A stretch of 37,373 bases of DNA from Rubrivivax benzoatilyticus JA2 = ATCC BAA-35. GTDB lineage: Bacteria > Pseudomonadota > Gammaproteobacteria > Burkholderiales > Burkholderiaceae_C. The number at the start of each line of letters is the position of its first letter. Position 1 is the stretch's first letter. Location: positions 1-37,373 of the forward strand of contig NZ_AEWG01000028.1 of assembly GCF_000190375.1 (NCBI RefSeq). The letters are read 5' to 3'. The position numbers were made by a program, and so were the translations under genes. Positions 1-9,276 of the stretch are shown here, piece by piece. Under the pieces are notes generated by a model, which worked only from the letters and a program-made list of their open reading frames with translations, was not told the origin of the DNA and ran no database searches.

Positions 1-1698
1 GTTGATGCCCATCGCGCCGAAGAACAGCGCGACGAGGCGGTGGGCGTCGACGAACATCACCGAGCGCTTCTCGGTCTCGCCCTTGGTGATGACCCAGTTG
101 AGCAGGTCGCCGGCGGCGATGAAGTCGACGCGGATCAGGCGCGCGCAGGAGACGCTGACCAGCGGCGCCGCGCCGAGCTGGCCGTCGAGCAGGGCCAGCG
201 TCTTGCCGATGTCGCCGACGAGCTGGCCGGAGAGCTCGACGTGGGCCTGCTCGACCTGCAGCACGGTGTCGTCGGGCATCGCCGACTCGAGGAAGCTGGT
301 CGAGACCTCGCCGATCATCGACATCGGCGGCGTGCGCGTGGACGCGCCGGTGCCGCTGATGCGCACGCGGCAGCGTGCCGCTTCCCAGGATGGCGGCGAG
401 ACCTCGTAGGTGACGCAGTAGTCGATCGCCGCCTCGTCGAACTGGTCGGCGCGATTGGCCAGGCGCAGCGCGTCCAGACGTGTCAGCCAGTAGGCCGGGT
501 CGGCGTCGCGCACGCCGGTCGGCGCGGCTTCGGCGAGCACGGCAAACAGCTGGTCGCCGGCGATCCAGCGCATCTCCAGCGCCTGCCCGGCCCACAGCCG
601 GAACAGCGTCGACAGCTGCATCGCCGCCTCGGGGTCGATCGAGCGCAGCCGGCTCCAGTCGAAGACCCAGGGCAGCGGCATCTGCAGCGTCAGCGAACGC
701 AGCCGCGCCAGCGCGTCCAGGTCGAGCGACTCGGGGCAGGCCCAGCCGACCTCGCCCGAGGCGCGTGTGGTGGGCTCGCCCGGGCGCGGGCGCTCGTCGG
801 CCACCGCCTCGGCCACCAGCTTGGGCAGCGAGTACCACTGCGGCGCGGACCAGCCGAACTGCTGCGCGTAGTCGATCGCCAGGCTCTCGAACCGGGCCTG
901 CTGGCCGGTGGCCCGGTACAGGTCGAACAGCACCAGCCAGGTCTCGGCGTGCTGGGCGCGCGAGCCTTCGGCCGCGGTCAGCTGCTGCAGCGCCTGCTCG
1001 CAGGTGTTGAAGTCGGCATTCGCGAAGGCGATCACCGCCTCGTCGAGCTCGGGGTCGTGCACGACCTCGCTGACCTCGACGGCGAACGGGCTGCCGAACT
1101 CGCTGGGCGTGGCCGCCAGATGGCTCGACACGGTGAGCGGCAGCGTCAGTGTCGGGATGGCCGCCGGCAGCGTGGGCGGCGGCAGTTCGCCGAGCGTCTG
1201 GCCCGGCGTGGGCTGGGTCAGCGGCGCGAACTCCAGGCCTCGGCTGGCCACACGCATCGGCTCGGAGCGGGCCGGGGCGGGCGCCGCAGGCGGCGGCGAC
1301 GGCGTGCGTGCACCGGGGCGGCCGCCGTCGTAGTGGTCGCCGACCATCTGCTGTTCGATGGCGTCGATCTTCTCCTTGACGCCGGAGTCGACGCGGGCGC
1401 CGGAGGATTCGGGCAGCCGGGCTTCGGAGTCGTCCAGGCGGGAGGAGCCGCCCAGCGCCGCGAGCTGCTCGGGCGACAGGCCCTCGCGGCGCACGCGGCG
1501 CAGCATGTCGAACTCGCGCTTGCGGACGAAGTCGTTGCGCCGCTTGCGCTCGATCATCGCCTTGAGCTCGGTCTTCTCGATCTCGAGCTCGCGGTGGTCG
1601 TCCTGGCGCGAGTTCAGCTCGGTCCAGTCGGTCGTCGGGTTGGCGACGAAGCGCACGACCTTCTTGAAGAAGCTGTCGCCGTCCTTGGTGTCCGCCAT
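1..1698 (-). CDS. STAS-domain protein, partial at its C-terminus
   Basis: The minus-strand frame starts at the ATG at 1698 and stays open to the left edge, giving 566 codons without a stop. The N-terminal ~90 residues are highly charged and probably helical (many Glu, Lys and Arg). A Pro/Ala-rich, probably disordered linker follows at about residues 125-190. The next part resembles a tetratricopeptide-like stretch with a motif around QHAETWLVLFDLYRATGQ, and the last ~90 visible residues look like a STAS domain. It lies 55 bp downstream of dksA on the same strand and may be cotranscribed. STAS domains usually serve in regulatory or lipid-transport assemblies, but this long multi-part form has no function I can name. 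The reading frame is secure; the domain naming is moderate. Confidence 0.75.
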   Translation of the reverse strand, partial: MADTKDGDSFFKKVVRFVANPTTDWTELNSRQDDHRELEIEKTELKAMIERKRRNDFVRKREFDMLRRVRREGLSPEQLAALGGSSRLDDSEARLPESSGARVDSGVKEKIDAIEQQMVGDHYDGGRPGARTPSPPPAAPAPARSEPMRVASRGLEFAPLTQPTPGQTLGELPPPTLPAAIPTLTLPLTVSSHLAATPSEFGSPFAVEVSEVVHDPELDEAVIAFANADFNTCEQALQQLTAAEGSRAQHAETWLVLFDLYRATGQQARFESLAIDYAQQFGWSAPQWYSLPKLVAEAVADERPRPGEPTTRASGEVGWACPESLDLDALARLRSLTLQMPLPWVFDWSRLRSIDPEAAMQLSTLFRLWAGQALEMRWIAGDQLFAVLAEAAPTGVRDADPAYWLTRLDALRLANRADQFDEAAIDYCVTYEVSPPSWEAARCRVRISGTGASTRTPPMSMIGEVSTSFLESAMPDDTVLQVEQAHVELSGQLVGDIGKTLALLDGQLGAAPLVSVSCARLIRVDFIAAGDLLNWVITKGETEKRSVMFVDAHRLVALFFGAMGIN

Positions 1699-1753
1699 GG
1701 TCGTAATGTAGCCGGCGACGGTGGCGCTCCGGCGGCGCTTGCTGGCGGCGACC

Positions 1754-2401
1754 TCAGTCGCCGAACATCTTCTGCTTGAGCTCGCGGCGCTGCTGCGCTT
1801 CCAGCGACAGCGTGGCGGTGGGCCGCGCGAGCAGGCGCGCCAGGCCGATCGGTTCGCCGGTCTCGTCGCAGTAGCCGTACTCGCCGCTGTCCAGGCGAGC
1901 GATCGACTGGGCGATCTTCTTCAGCAGCTTGCGCTCGCGGTCGCGGGTGCGCAGCTCCAGCGCGTGCTCTTCCTCGATCGTCGCCCGGTCGGCCGGGTCC
2001 GGCACGATCGAGGTGTCCTCGCGCAGGTGCTCGGTGGTCTCGCCGGCGTTGGACAGCAGGTCGTCCTTCTGCGCCTGCAGCCGCGCGCGGAAGAAGTCGA
2101 TCTGCTTGTCGTTCATGTACTCGCTGTCGGGCATCGCCAGCAGCTCGGCTTCGGTCAGATCGCGACCGGCCTTGTTCTTCCAGGCCTCGGCCAGCTTCGG
2201 GTCGGCCTTGGTGGCCGGCTTGATCACATCCATCGGTTCGGGCGAATTCTTGGGCGCCGGGCGGGCCGGCGCGAAACGGGCGGTGAAACGGTTTTCCGGC
2301 TGGGCCGGAACGGGCGAGGGGGCGGGCGATGCCGGGGTCTTGCCGGCCTTGGAGGCCGTCTTGGCGGCGGCGACCGCGGGCTTGGCTGTGGACTTGCTCA
2401 C
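1754..2401 (-). CDS. dksA: RNA polymerase-binding transcription factor DksA, zinc-finger-degenerate type
   Basis: This is DksA, which binds the RNA polymerase secondary channel and acts with ppGpp in the stringent response. I chose the GTG at 2401 because a GAGGAGAG ribosome-binding site precedes it; an upstream in-frame ATG at 2494 would add 31 unlikely residues. The 215-residue product has a ~65-residue Ala/Pro/Lys-rich extension not present in the 151-residue E. coli protein. The coiled coil carries the tip motif DPADRA, matching the catalytic acidic tip. In the C-terminal globular domain only one of the four zinc cysteines remains (Cys178 in CDETG); the others read Thr, Ser and Ala. Such cysteine-poor DksA forms are known in several proteobacteria. 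It lies downstream of a COG0523 GTPase gene. Confidence 0.93.
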   Translation of the reverse strand: MSKSTAKPAVAAAKTASKAGKTPASPAPSPVPAQPENRFTARFAPARPAPKNSPEPMDVIKPATKADPKLAEAWKNKAGRDLTEAELLAMPDSEYMNDKQIDFFRARLQAQKDDLLSNAGETTEHLREDTSIVPDPADRATIEEEHALELRTRDRERKLLKKIAQSIARLDSGEYGYCDETGEPIGLARLLARPTATLSLEAQQRRELKQKMFGD

Positions 2402-2446
2402 GGGAGTCTCTCCTCGCCCTGTGTCCAGGGACGCGCTGAATGTCCG

Positions 2447-2509
2447 GTTATACCCGCTGCCCTGGGTCGGGTCCTCGGGGCTGGGCAGCCGCAAGGCGCG
2501 CGGATTGTA
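2447..2509 (-). promoter_or_regulatory. candidate dksA promoter region
   Basis: Reading the minus strand, two -10-like hexamers lie in the 159-bp gap upstream of dksA: TACAAT (2504-2509) and TATAAC (2447-2452). Neither has a good -35 at 16-18 bp, so this is only a candidate. The gap and the hairpin just upstream suggest that dksA has its own promoter in addition to any readthrough from the GTPase gene. Confidence 0.35.
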
Positions 2510-2524
2510 GCCACGTCCCCGACG

Positions 2525-2543
2525 GCTGCGCGCAAGGCGCAGC
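2525..2543 (-). terminator. hairpin after the COG0523 gene
   Basis: A perfect 7-bp inverted repeat (GCTGCGC and GCGCAGC, 5-base loop) lies 18 bp past the stop codon of the COG0523 gene. There is no T-tract, so intrinsic termination would be weak. Confidence 0.4.
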
Positions 2544-2560
2544 GGGCCCGGCGGGCACCC

Positions 2561-3601
2561 TCAGACGAGGCACTGCTCCAGCCCCTGTTCGAGGATGTCG
2601 CGCGGCAGGTCGATGCCGATGAAGACCAGCTTGCTGAGCTTCTCCTCGCCCGGCGCCCACTTCGGTCCCAGGTCGCTGCCCATCAGCTGGTGCACGCCCT
2701 GGAACACGACCTTGCGCTCGCTGCCCTTCATGTACAGCACGCCCTTGTAGCGCAGCATCTTCGGCCCGTAGACCTGGACCACCGAACCGAGGAAGTCCTC
2801 CAGCTTGGCCGGGCTGAACGGCCGCTTGGCGCGGAAGACGAAGGACTTCACGTCGTCGTCGTGCGCGTGGTGGCTGGGGTGGTCGCAGGCCTCGCCGTCG
2901 TGGTGGTGATGGTGATGATGGTCGTGCGCGTGTGCCTGGTCGGCCAGGAAGTCCGGGTCGATGTCGAGCTTGGCGCTGAGGTTGAAGCCCTTGAGGTCGA
3001 AGACCTCGGCGATCGCGACCTCGCCGAAATGCACCGAGCGCTGCGGCGCACGCGGGTTCATCTGGCGCAGCCGGTACTGCAGCGCGTCGAGCGCGGCGGC
3101 CGGCGCCAGGTCGGCCTTGCTGATGAACAGCCGGTCGGCGAAGCCGACCTGGCGGCGCGCTTCCTGGCGCGTGTTCAGCTGCTCGTCGGCGTGCACCGCG
3201 TCGACCAGCGTGACCACCGAGTCGAGCAGGTAGCTCTCGGCGATCTCGTCGTCCATGAAGAAGGTCTGCGCCACCGGGCCGGGGTCGGCCAGGCCGGTGG
3301 TCTCGATGACGACGCGGTCGAACGCGATCAGGCCCTTGCGGCGGCGTTCGGCCAGGTCCGACAGCGTCGAGCGCAGATCCTCGCGGATCGTGCAGCAGAC
3401 GCAGCCGTTGCTCATCTGGATGATCTGTTCCTCGGTGTCGGCGACGAGGATGTCGTTGTCGATGTTCTCCTCGCCGAACTCGTTCTCGATGACGGCGATC
3501 TTCTGGCCGTGTGCTTCGGTCAGCACGCGCTTGAGCAGCGTCGTCTTGCCGCTGCCCAGGAAGCCCGTGAGGATGGTGGCCGGGATCAGTCCGTTGCTCA
3601 T
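2561..3601 (-). CDS. COG0523 (CobW/YjiA/ZNG1-type) metal-chaperone GTPase
   Basis: A 346-residue G3E-family P-loop GTPase. Walker A is GFLGSGKT (residues 13-20). The metal-binding CxCC signature NGCVCC sits at about 65-70, and SKAD replaces NKxD. A histidine-rich loop with seven consecutive His lies near residue 225, followed by further His/Asp clusters. A CobW_C-type domain fills the last ~90 residues. The family inserts or delivers metals, commonly zinc; the His loop and lack of cobalamin genes nearby favour zinc over cobalt. The ATG at 3601 begins just before the P-loop domain; an ATG at 3667 would add 22 residues, and neither start has a clear Shine-Dalgarno. It lies upstream of dksA on the same strand. 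I see no obvious Zur box upstream. Confidence 0.9.
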   Translation of the reverse strand: MSNGLIPATILTGFLGSGKTTLLKRVLTEAHGQKIAVIENEFGEENIDNDILVADTEEQIIQMSNGCVCCTIREDLRSTLSDLAERRRKGLIAFDRVVIETTGLADPGPVAQTFFMDDEIAESYLLDSVVTLVDAVHADEQLNTRQEARRQVGFADRLFISKADLAPAAALDALQYRLRQMNPRAPQRSVHFGEVAIAEVFDLKGFNLSAKLDIDPDFLADQAHAHDHHHHHHHDGEACDHPSHHAHDDDVKSFVFRAKRPFSPAKLEDFLGSVVQVYGPKMLRYKGVLYMKGSERKVVFQGVHQLMGSDLGPKWAPGEEKLSKLVFIGIDLPRDILEQGLEQCLV

Positions 3602-3688
3602 GGTGTCGGGGGGAGTGGGGATGCCGGGAGAGGCCTTCCCAGTTGAGGGCGGCAGACTGTCTTGCAAGCCCCAGACCGTGTCAAGCGC

Positions 3689-3713
3689 GTGGGGTATTCT
3701 TCGCTACCCCCAC
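3689..3713. repeat. inverted repeat between the divergent COG0523 and corC genes
   Basis: GTGGGGTA and TACCCCCAC form an 8-bp stem with one bulged C around an 8-base loop, 13 bp upstream of the corC start. A TATTCT hexamer (3695-3700) overlaps it and could be a plus-strand -10. It may be an operator or a leader hairpin; which regulator would bind is unknown. Confidence 0.35.
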
Positions 3714-3726
3714 TGCCGACACCCTC

Positions 3727-4617
3727 GTGTCCGAACCTCCTTCTCCCAAGTCCGCGCGCGGCGCGACGACGTCGCCCGCGGACAAGCGCTCGTTCTTCGA
3801 GCGCCTCGTCGAGTTCGTCTCGCCCGGCCCCGACAGCAAGGACGAGCTGATGAAGACCCTGGCCGACGCCGAGCAGCGCGAGCTGATCGAGCCCGAGTCC
3901 AGGCTGATGCTCGAGGGCGTGCTGCGCATGGCCGATCTCAGCGCCGGCGACGTGATGGTCGCCGCGCCGCGCATGGACATGCTCGACATCGACGCCGGCT
4001 ACGACGCGCTTCTGTCGGCCGTCATCGAGGCCGGGCACTCGCGTTTCCCGGTCTACGAGGACAAGCGCGAGAACGTCATCGGCATCCTGCTGGCCAAGGA
4101 CCTGCTGAAGCTGCAGCGTGCGCCCGGGCTGAACCTGCGCACGCTGCTGCGTCCGGCGGTCTTCGTGCCCGAGAGCAAGCGCCTGAACGAGCTGCTGCGC
4201 GACTTCCGCTCCAACCGCAACCACCTCGCGATCGTCATCGACGAGTTCGGCAACACCGCCGGGCTGATCACGATCGAGGACGTGCTCGAGGAGATCGTCG
4301 GCGAGATCGAGGACGAGTTCGACGATCGCGACGACGGCCGCGGCGACGCCGGCATCTACACGCTGGCCGACGGCTCTCAGCGCGTCGCCGGCGACGTCGA
4401 GATCGAGGCCGTCAACCGCGCCTTCGCCGTCGAGCTGTCGACCGAGGACTTCGACACCATCGGCGGCCTCGTGGCGCACGAGTTCGGCCGTGTGCCGCGG
4501 CGCGGCGAGTCGCTGGAGATCGGCGGCCTGCGCTTCACGGTGATGCTGACACGCGGCGGCGCCGTGCGCTGGTTCCGCGTCTGGCGCATCGGTGAGTCCG
4601 GCGAAGCTCGCGCATGA
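3727..4617 (+). CDS. corC: CorC/YbeX-type CBS-domain protein
   Basis: A 296-residue soluble protein of the CorC/HlyC family. It has two CBS domains (about residues 70-195, with ITIEDVLEEIVGEIEDEFD at their end) and a C-terminal CorC_HlyC domain (about 210-290). There is no membrane domain, as in E. coli YbeX/CorC. The family is linked to magnesium/cobalt efflux and, in E. coli, to ribosome function through the neighbouring ybeY. I place the start at the GTG at 3727 because homologous sequence begins nearby; an earlier frame start at 3643 would add 28 unlikely residues. The usual partner lnt follows directly, which supports the call. No good Shine-Dalgarno is visible. Confidence 0.9.
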   Translation: MSEPPSPKSARGATTSPADKRSFFERLVEFVSPGPDSKDELMKTLADAEQRELIEPESRLMLEGVLRMADLSAGDVMVAAPRMDMLDIDAGYDALLSAVIEAGHSRFPVYEDKRENVIGILLAKDLLKLQRAPGLNLRTLLRPAVFVPESKRLNELLRDFRSNRNHLAIVIDEFGNTAGLITIEDVLEEIVGEIEDEFDDRDDGRGDAGIYTLADGSQRVAGDVEIEAVNRAFAVELSTEDFDTIGGLVAHEFGRVPRRGESLEIGGLRFTVMLTRGGAVRWFRVWRIGESGEARA

Positions 4618-4657
4618 CGCGGGCCGCGGCCGTGAACGCCGCCCGCGAGGGGCGGCG

Positions 4658-6196
4658 GTGACCCGGATCATGTTCACGACGGCGCGCCCGGCCGCGCGTG
4701 GGCGCTGGTCGCTGCCGGCGGTGATGGCCGCGCTCGGTGCGCTGCAGACGCTGGCTTTCGTGCAGACCTCGGCCTGGCCGCTGGCCGTGGTGTCGACGGC
4801 GCTGCTGGCGCTGGCCTGCGGCCGTGCCTCGCCGGGGCGGGCGGCGCTGCTGGGCTGGGCCTACGGCTTCGGCTGGCTGGTGGCGGGCACCTGGTGGCTG
4901 TACGTCAGCATGCACCGCTACGGCGGCCTGCCGGCGCCGCTGGCCGGTGCCGGCGTCGCCGCGCTGGCGGCGGCGCTGTCTCTGTATCTCGCGGCGGCGA
5001 TGGCCGCCTTCGCGCGCTGGCGGCGCGGCCGTGCCGCGCCCGACGCGGCGCTGTTCGCGGCGCTGTGGCTGCTGGCCGAGCTGGCGCGCGGCGTGCTGTT
5101 CACCGGCTTCCCCTGGGTCGCCTCGGGCTACGCGCTGGTCGACGCGCCGCTGGCGGCGCTGGCGCCGTGGGTCGGCGTCTACGGCCTGGGCGCGCTGCTG
5201 GCTCTCGCCGCCGGGCTGCTGGCGCATGCCGCGGCCGCGCGGCGCGGGCGGGTCGCGCCGCTGCTCGCGGCGCTGGCGCTGCTCGGCCTGCCCTGGCTGG
5301 CGGCGCTGCAGCGTTTCGACGCCCCGGCCGGCGCGCTGACGGTGACGCTGGTGCAGACCAACGTCGCCCAGGACGAGAAGTTCGCCGTCGAGCGCATGCC
5401 CGAGGCGATGGCCTGGCTGGAGCAGGCGCTGGACGGCGCACGCGGCCAGCTCGTCGTCGCGCCCGAGACCGCGGTGCCGCTGCTGCCGTTCCAGCTTGCC
5501 GACTTCGCGCCCGGCTACTGGGACCGTCTGGTCGCGCGCTTCGCCGCGCCGGGGCGTGCGGCGCTGGTCGGCGTGCCGCTGGGCGACTTCGAGCGCGGCT
5601 ACACGAACTCGGTCGCCGGGCTCTCCGACGGCGAGCGCTACCGCTACGACAAGCACCACCTCGTGCCTTTCGGCGAGTTCGTGCCGACGGGTTTCCGCTG
5701 GTTCACCGAGGCGATGAACATCCCGCTCGGCGACTTCGACCGCGGCGTCGTCGACCCGCCGTCGTTCGCCGTGCTCGGCCAGCGCATCGGCCCGAACATC
5801 TGTTACGAGGATCTGTTCGGCGAGGAGCTGGCGCGGCGTTTCGCCGACCCGGCGGCCGCGCCGACGATCTTCGCCAACGTCTCGAACATCGCCTGGTTCG
5901 GCGACACGGTGGCGCTGCCGCAGCACCTGAACATCTCGCGCCTGCGTGCGCTGGAGTTCCAGCGGCCGATGATCCGCGCGACGAACACCGGCATGACGGT
6001 GGTCATCGACGCCCGCGGCGTGGTGACGGCGCAGCTCGCGCCCGGCACGCGCGGCGTGCTCGAAGCCGAGGTCGAGGGCCGCAGCGGCGTCACGCCGTTT
6101 GCCTGGTGGGCGGCACGTTTCGGGCTGTGGCCGCTGGCGGGGCTGGCGGCGCTGGTCGTGATCCTGTCGGCGGGGTGGAGGCGGCGGGCTGCGTAA
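4658..6196 (+). CDS. lnt: apolipoprotein N-acyltransferase Lnt
   Basis: Inner-membrane enzyme that adds the third acyl chain to the N-terminal cysteine of lipoproteins. From the GTG at 4658, which has a GAGGGG ribosome-binding site, the protein is 512 residues, the same length as E. coli Lnt. The first ~210 residues are a run of hydrophobic membrane segments. The rest is a nitrilase-like periplasmic domain followed by a final C-terminal membrane helix. The catalytic triad is present: Glu270 (APETAVP), Lys332 ([12 protein letters not shown]) and Cys382 ([11 protein letters not shown]). An upstream frame start at 4592 would overlap corC; I prefer 4658. It is probably in one operon with corC. 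Confidence 0.96.
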   Translation: MTRIMFTTARPAARGRWSLPAVMAALGALQTLAFVQTSAWPLAVVSTALLALACGRASPGRAALLGWAYGFGWLVAGTWWLYVSMHRYGGLPAPLAGAGVAALAAALSLYLAAAMAAFARWRRGRAAPDAALFAALWLLAELARGVLFTGFPWVASGYALVDAPLAALAPWVGVYGLGALLALAAGLLAHAAAARRGRVAPLLAALALLGLPWLAALQRFDAPAGALTVTLVQTNVAQDEKFAVERMPEAMAWLEQALDGARGQLVVAPETAVPLLPFQLADFAPGYWDRLVARFAAPGRAALVGVPLGDFERGYTNSVAGLSDGERYRYDKHHLVPFGEFVPTGFRWFTEAMNIPLGDFDRGVVDPPSFAVLGQRIGPNICYEDLFGEELARRFADPAAAPTIFANVSNIAWFGDTVALPQHLNISRLRALEFQRPMIRATNTGMTVVIDARGVVTAQLAPGTRGVLEAEVEGRSGVTPFAWWAARFGLWPLAGLAALVVILSAGWRRRAA

Positions 6197-6202
6197 ACTT
6201 CC
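6187..6202 (+). promoter_or_regulatory. 16-bp promoter-like motif before glyQ (copy 1)
   Basis: GGCTGCGTAAACTTCC spans the lnt stop codon and ends 25 bp before the glyQ ATG. The identical 16 bp stand at 14432-14447, also ending 25 bp before an ATG. TAAACT within it fits a -10 hexamer, though I cannot find a matching -35. Confidence 0.45.
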
Positions 6203-6227
6203 GGGTTTTCCGTTTGCGCCCGCCGTC

Positions 6228-7145
6228 ATGCTCACCTTCCAGCAGATCATCCTCAAGCTGCAGTCCTACTGGGACGCCCAGGGCTGTGCCCTGCTGCAGC
6301 CTTACGACATGGAAGTCGGCGCCGGCACCAGCCACACCGCGACCTTCCTGCGTTCGATCGGCCCGGAACCCTGGAAGGCGGCCTACGTGCAGCCCAGCCG
6401 CCGCCCCAAGGACGGCCGCTACGGCGAGAACCCGAACCGCCTGCAGCACTACTACCAATATCAGGTGGTGCTGAAGCCCGCGCCGGCCAACATCCTCGAC
6501 CTCTACCTCGGCTCGCTCGAGGCGCTGGGCTTCGACCTGAAGTCCAACGACGTGCGTTTCGTCGAGGACGACTGGGAGAACCCGACGCTGGGCTGCTGGG
6601 GCCTGGGCTGGGAGGTCTGGCTCAACGGCATGGAGGTGACGCAGTTCACCTATTTCCAGCAGGTCGGCGGCATCGACTGCAAGCCGATCACCGGCGAGAT
6701 CACCTACGGCCTGGAGCGTCTGGCGATGTACCTGCAGGGCGTCGACAACGTCTACGACCTGCAGTGGACCGACACGCTGAAGTACGGCGACGTCTACCAC
6801 CAGAACGAAGTCGAGCAGAGCACCTACAACTTCGAGCACAGCGACGTCGACTTCCTGCTCTCCGCCTTCTCGGCGCACGAGAAGCAGAGCAAGTACCTGA
6901 TGGAGCAGCAGCTCGCGCTGCCGGCCTACGAGCAGTTGCTGAAGGCCGCGCACACCTTCAACCTGCTCGACGCACGCGGCGCGATCAGCGTCACCGAACG
7001 TGCCGCCTACATCGGCCGCATCCGCAACCTGGCGCGCGCCGTCGCCCAGAGCTATCTCGACAGCCGCGCCCGCCTGGGCTTCCCGCTCGCGCCGCGCGAG
7101 TGGGCCGACGAAGTCGCCGCGCAACTCGCGAAGAAGGCGGCCTGA
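6228..7145 (+). CDS. glyQ: glycine--tRNA ligase alpha subunit
   Basis: The catalytic alpha subunit of the bacterial alpha2beta2 glycyl-tRNA synthetase, which charges tRNA-Gly in the cytoplasm. The 305-residue product covers the full family length. It begins with the strongly conserved [15 protein letters not shown] and shows the class II core motifs near [17 protein letters not shown] and [12 protein letters not shown]. The ATG at 6228 matches the family start exactly. The beta-subunit gene follows three bases after the stop, so the two are cotranscribed and probably made in equal amounts. Nothing is unusual in the protein; the promoter-like motif upstream is noted separately. Confidence 0.98.
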   Translation: MLTFQQIILKLQSYWDAQGCALLQPYDMEVGAGTSHTATFLRSIGPEPWKAAYVQPSRRPKDGRYGENPNRLQHYYQYQVVLKPAPANILDLYLGSLEALGFDLKSNDVRFVEDDWENPTLGCWGLGWEVWLNGMEVTQFTYFQQVGGIDCKPITGEITYGLERLAMYLQGVDNVYDLQWTDTLKYGDVYHQNEVEQSTYNFEHSDVDFLLSAFSAHEKQSKYLMEQQLALPAYEQLLKAAHTFNLLDARGAISVTERAAYIGRIRNLARAVAQSYLDSRARLGFPLAPREWADEVAAQLAKKAA

Positions 7146-7148
7146 ACC

Positions 7149-9263
7149 ATGAACGACAAGAAGAACCTGCTCGTCGAACTCTTCGTCGAGGAACTGCCGC
7201 CCAAGGCGCTGAAGAAGCTGGGCGAGGCGTTTGCCGCCGTGCTGGCCGACGGCCTGCGCGCCCAGCAGCTCGCCGCGGCCGACGCCGCCGTCACCGCCTA
7301 CGCCTCGCCGCGCCGCCTGGCGGTGCAGGTCGCCGCCGTCGCCGCCAAGGCGCCCGACCAGGCCGTCAGCACCAAGCTGATGCCGGTGGCCGTGGCGCTG
7401 TCCTCCGATGGCAGCGCCTCGCCGGCGCTGCTGAAGAAGCTCGCCGCGCTGGGCCACGGCGCCGAGGTCGTGGCGCAGCTCAAGCGCCAGGGCGAAGGCA
7501 AGAACGAGGCGCTCTACCTGGACAGCGTGCAGCCCGGCGCGACGCTGGCCGAGGGCCTGCAGAAGGCGCTGGCCGACGCCGTCGCCAAGCTGCCGATCCC
7601 CAAGGTCATGAAGTACCAGCTCGCCGACGGCTGGACCAGCGTCGACTTCGTGCGCCCGGCGCACGGCCTGATCGCGCTGCACGGCTCGCAAGTCGTGCCG
7701 GTCGGCGTGCTCGGCCTGCAGGCCGGCCGCACGACGCGCGGCCACCGCTTCGAGGCGGCGGCGCCGACCGTCGAGATCCGCGACGCCGACAGCTACGCCG
7801 CGCAGCTGCGTGACGAAGGTGCCGTCATCGCCAGCTTCGCCGAGCGCCGCGCCGAGATCGTGCGCCAGCTGAACGAGGCCGCCGCGAACGAAGGCCTGAA
7901 GCCGATCGACGACGACGCGCTGCTCGACGAGGTGACGGCGCTGGTCGAGCGCCCGAACGTGCTGCTGGCGCGTTTCGAGCCCGAGTTCCTGGCCGTGCCG
8001 CAGGAGTGCCTCATCCTGACGATGAAGGCCAACCAGAAGTACTTCCCGCTGCTCGACGCCCAGGGCCGACTGACCGAACGGTTCCTCGTCGTCAGCAACA
8101 TCCGCCCGGCCGACGCCAGCCGCGTCGTCGGCGGCAACGAGCGTGTCGTGCGCCCGCGCCTGGCCGACGCCAAGTTCTTCTTCGACCAGGACCGCAAGAA
8201 GACGCTGGAGTCGCGCATCCCGGCGCTGGCCAAGGTGGTCTACCACGGCAAGCTGGGCAGCCAGGGCGAACGGGTCGAGCGTGTGCGCACGATCGCGCGC
8301 CACATCGGCGAGCAGCTCGGCGGCTCGGCACTGGCCGCGCAGGCCGACCGCGCCGCGCTGCTGGCCAAGGCCGACCTGCTGACCGACATGGTCGGCGAGT
8401 TCCCCGAGCTGCAGGGCGTGATGGGCGGCTACTACGCGCGCCACGACGGCGAGACCGAAGCCGTCGCGCTGGCCGTCGAGGACCACTACCGCCCGCGTTT
8501 CGCCGGCGACGCGCTGCCGCGCACCGACGCCGGCCTGGCCGGCATCACGGTCGCGCTGGCCGACAAGCTGGAGACGCTGGCCGGCCTGTTCGGCATCGGC
8601 CAACTGCCCACCGGCGACAAGGACCCGTTCGCGCTGCGCCGCCACGCGCTGGGCGTGATCCGCATGCTGGTCGAGAAGGCGCTGCCGCTGTCGGTGCCCG
8701 AGCTGGTGTCGGCGGCCTTCCGTGCCTTCCCCGAGGGCCACGGCCAGGCCCAGGCCGAGGTGCTGCGTTTCCTCGACGAGCGCCTGGTCGGCTGGCTGCG
8801 CGAGCAGGGCTACAGCGCGCACGAGGTCGACGCCGTCGTCGCCTTGCGCACCGAACGCTGGGCCGAGCTGCCGCAGCGTCTGGCGGCGGTGCGCGCCTTC
8901 GCCGCGCTGCCCGAGGCGCCGGCGCTGGCCGCCGCCAACAAGCGTGTCGGCAACATCCTGAAGAAGAGCGACGAGGCCGCCGGCGGCGCTGTCGAGCCGG
9001 CGCGCCTGGTCGAGCCGGCCGAAGCGGCGCTGTTCGACGCGCTGGGCCGCGTCGCGCCGCAGGCCGACGAAGCCTTCGCCCGTGCCGACTACACCGCCTC
9101 GCTGCAGGCGCTGGCGGCGCTGAAGGCGCCGGTCGACGCCTTCTTCGACGCCGTGATGGTCAACGCCGACGACCCGGCGCTGCGCCGCAACCGCCTGGCG
9201 CTGCTGGGCACGCTCCATGCTGCGATGAACCGCGTCGCCGACCTGTCGCGTTTGGCGGCCTGA
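7149..9263 (+). CDS. glyS: glycine--tRNA ligase beta subunit
   Basis: The 704-residue beta subunit of glycyl-tRNA synthetase, which binds and positions the tRNA for the alpha subunit. The start is the ATG at 7149, leading into KKNLLVELFVEELPPKALKK, a typical beta-subunit N-terminus. The central region has the conserved MKANQKYFPLLDAQGRL and VRPRLADAKFFFDQDRK. An HD-like segment (DMVGEFPELQGVMGGYYA) follows, and a C-terminal anticodon-binding DALR-type domain includes the motif FFDAVMVNADDPALRRNRL. Length and motifs agree with a complete, functional protein. The stop is 13 bp before the next gene, which has a strong GAGGAG ribosome-binding site. Confidence 0.98.
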   Translation: MNDKKNLLVELFVEELPPKALKKLGEAFAAVLADGLRAQQLAAADAAVTAYASPRRLAVQVAAVAAKAPDQAVSTKLMPVAVALSSDGSASPALLKKLAALGHGAEVVAQLKRQGEGKNEALYLDSVQPGATLAEGLQKALADAVAKLPIPKVMKYQLADGWTSVDFVRPAHGLIALHGSQVVPVGVLGLQAGRTTRGHRFEAAAPTVEIRDADSYAAQLRDEGAVIASFAERRAEIVRQLNEAAANEGLKPIDDDALLDEVTALVERPNVLLARFEPEFLAVPQECLILTMKANQKYFPLLDAQGRLTERFLVVSNIRPADASRVVGGNERVVRPRLADAKFFFDQDRKKTLESRIPALAKVVYHGKLGSQGERVERVRTIARHIGEQLGGSALAAQADRAALLAKADLLTDMVGEFPELQGVMGGYYARHDGETEAVALAVEDHYRPRFAGDALPRTDAGLAGITVALADKLETLAGLFGIGQLPTGDKDPFALRRHALGVIRMLVEKALPLSVPELVSAAFRAFPEGHGQAQAEVLRFLDERLVGWLREQGYSAHEVDAVVALRTERWAELPQRLAAVRAFAALPEAPALAAANKRVGNILKKSDEAAGGAVEPARLVEPAEAALFDALGRVAPQADEAFARADYTASLQALAALKAPVDAFFDAVMVNADDPALRRNRLALLGTLHAAMNRVADLSRLAA

Positions 9264-9276
9264 CGAGGAGAAGCCG

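Noticed and set aside
2900..2930. simple-sequence repeat encoding a His run
   Set aside because: It lies in frame in the histidine-rich metal loop typical of COG0523 proteins, so it is part of the gene.
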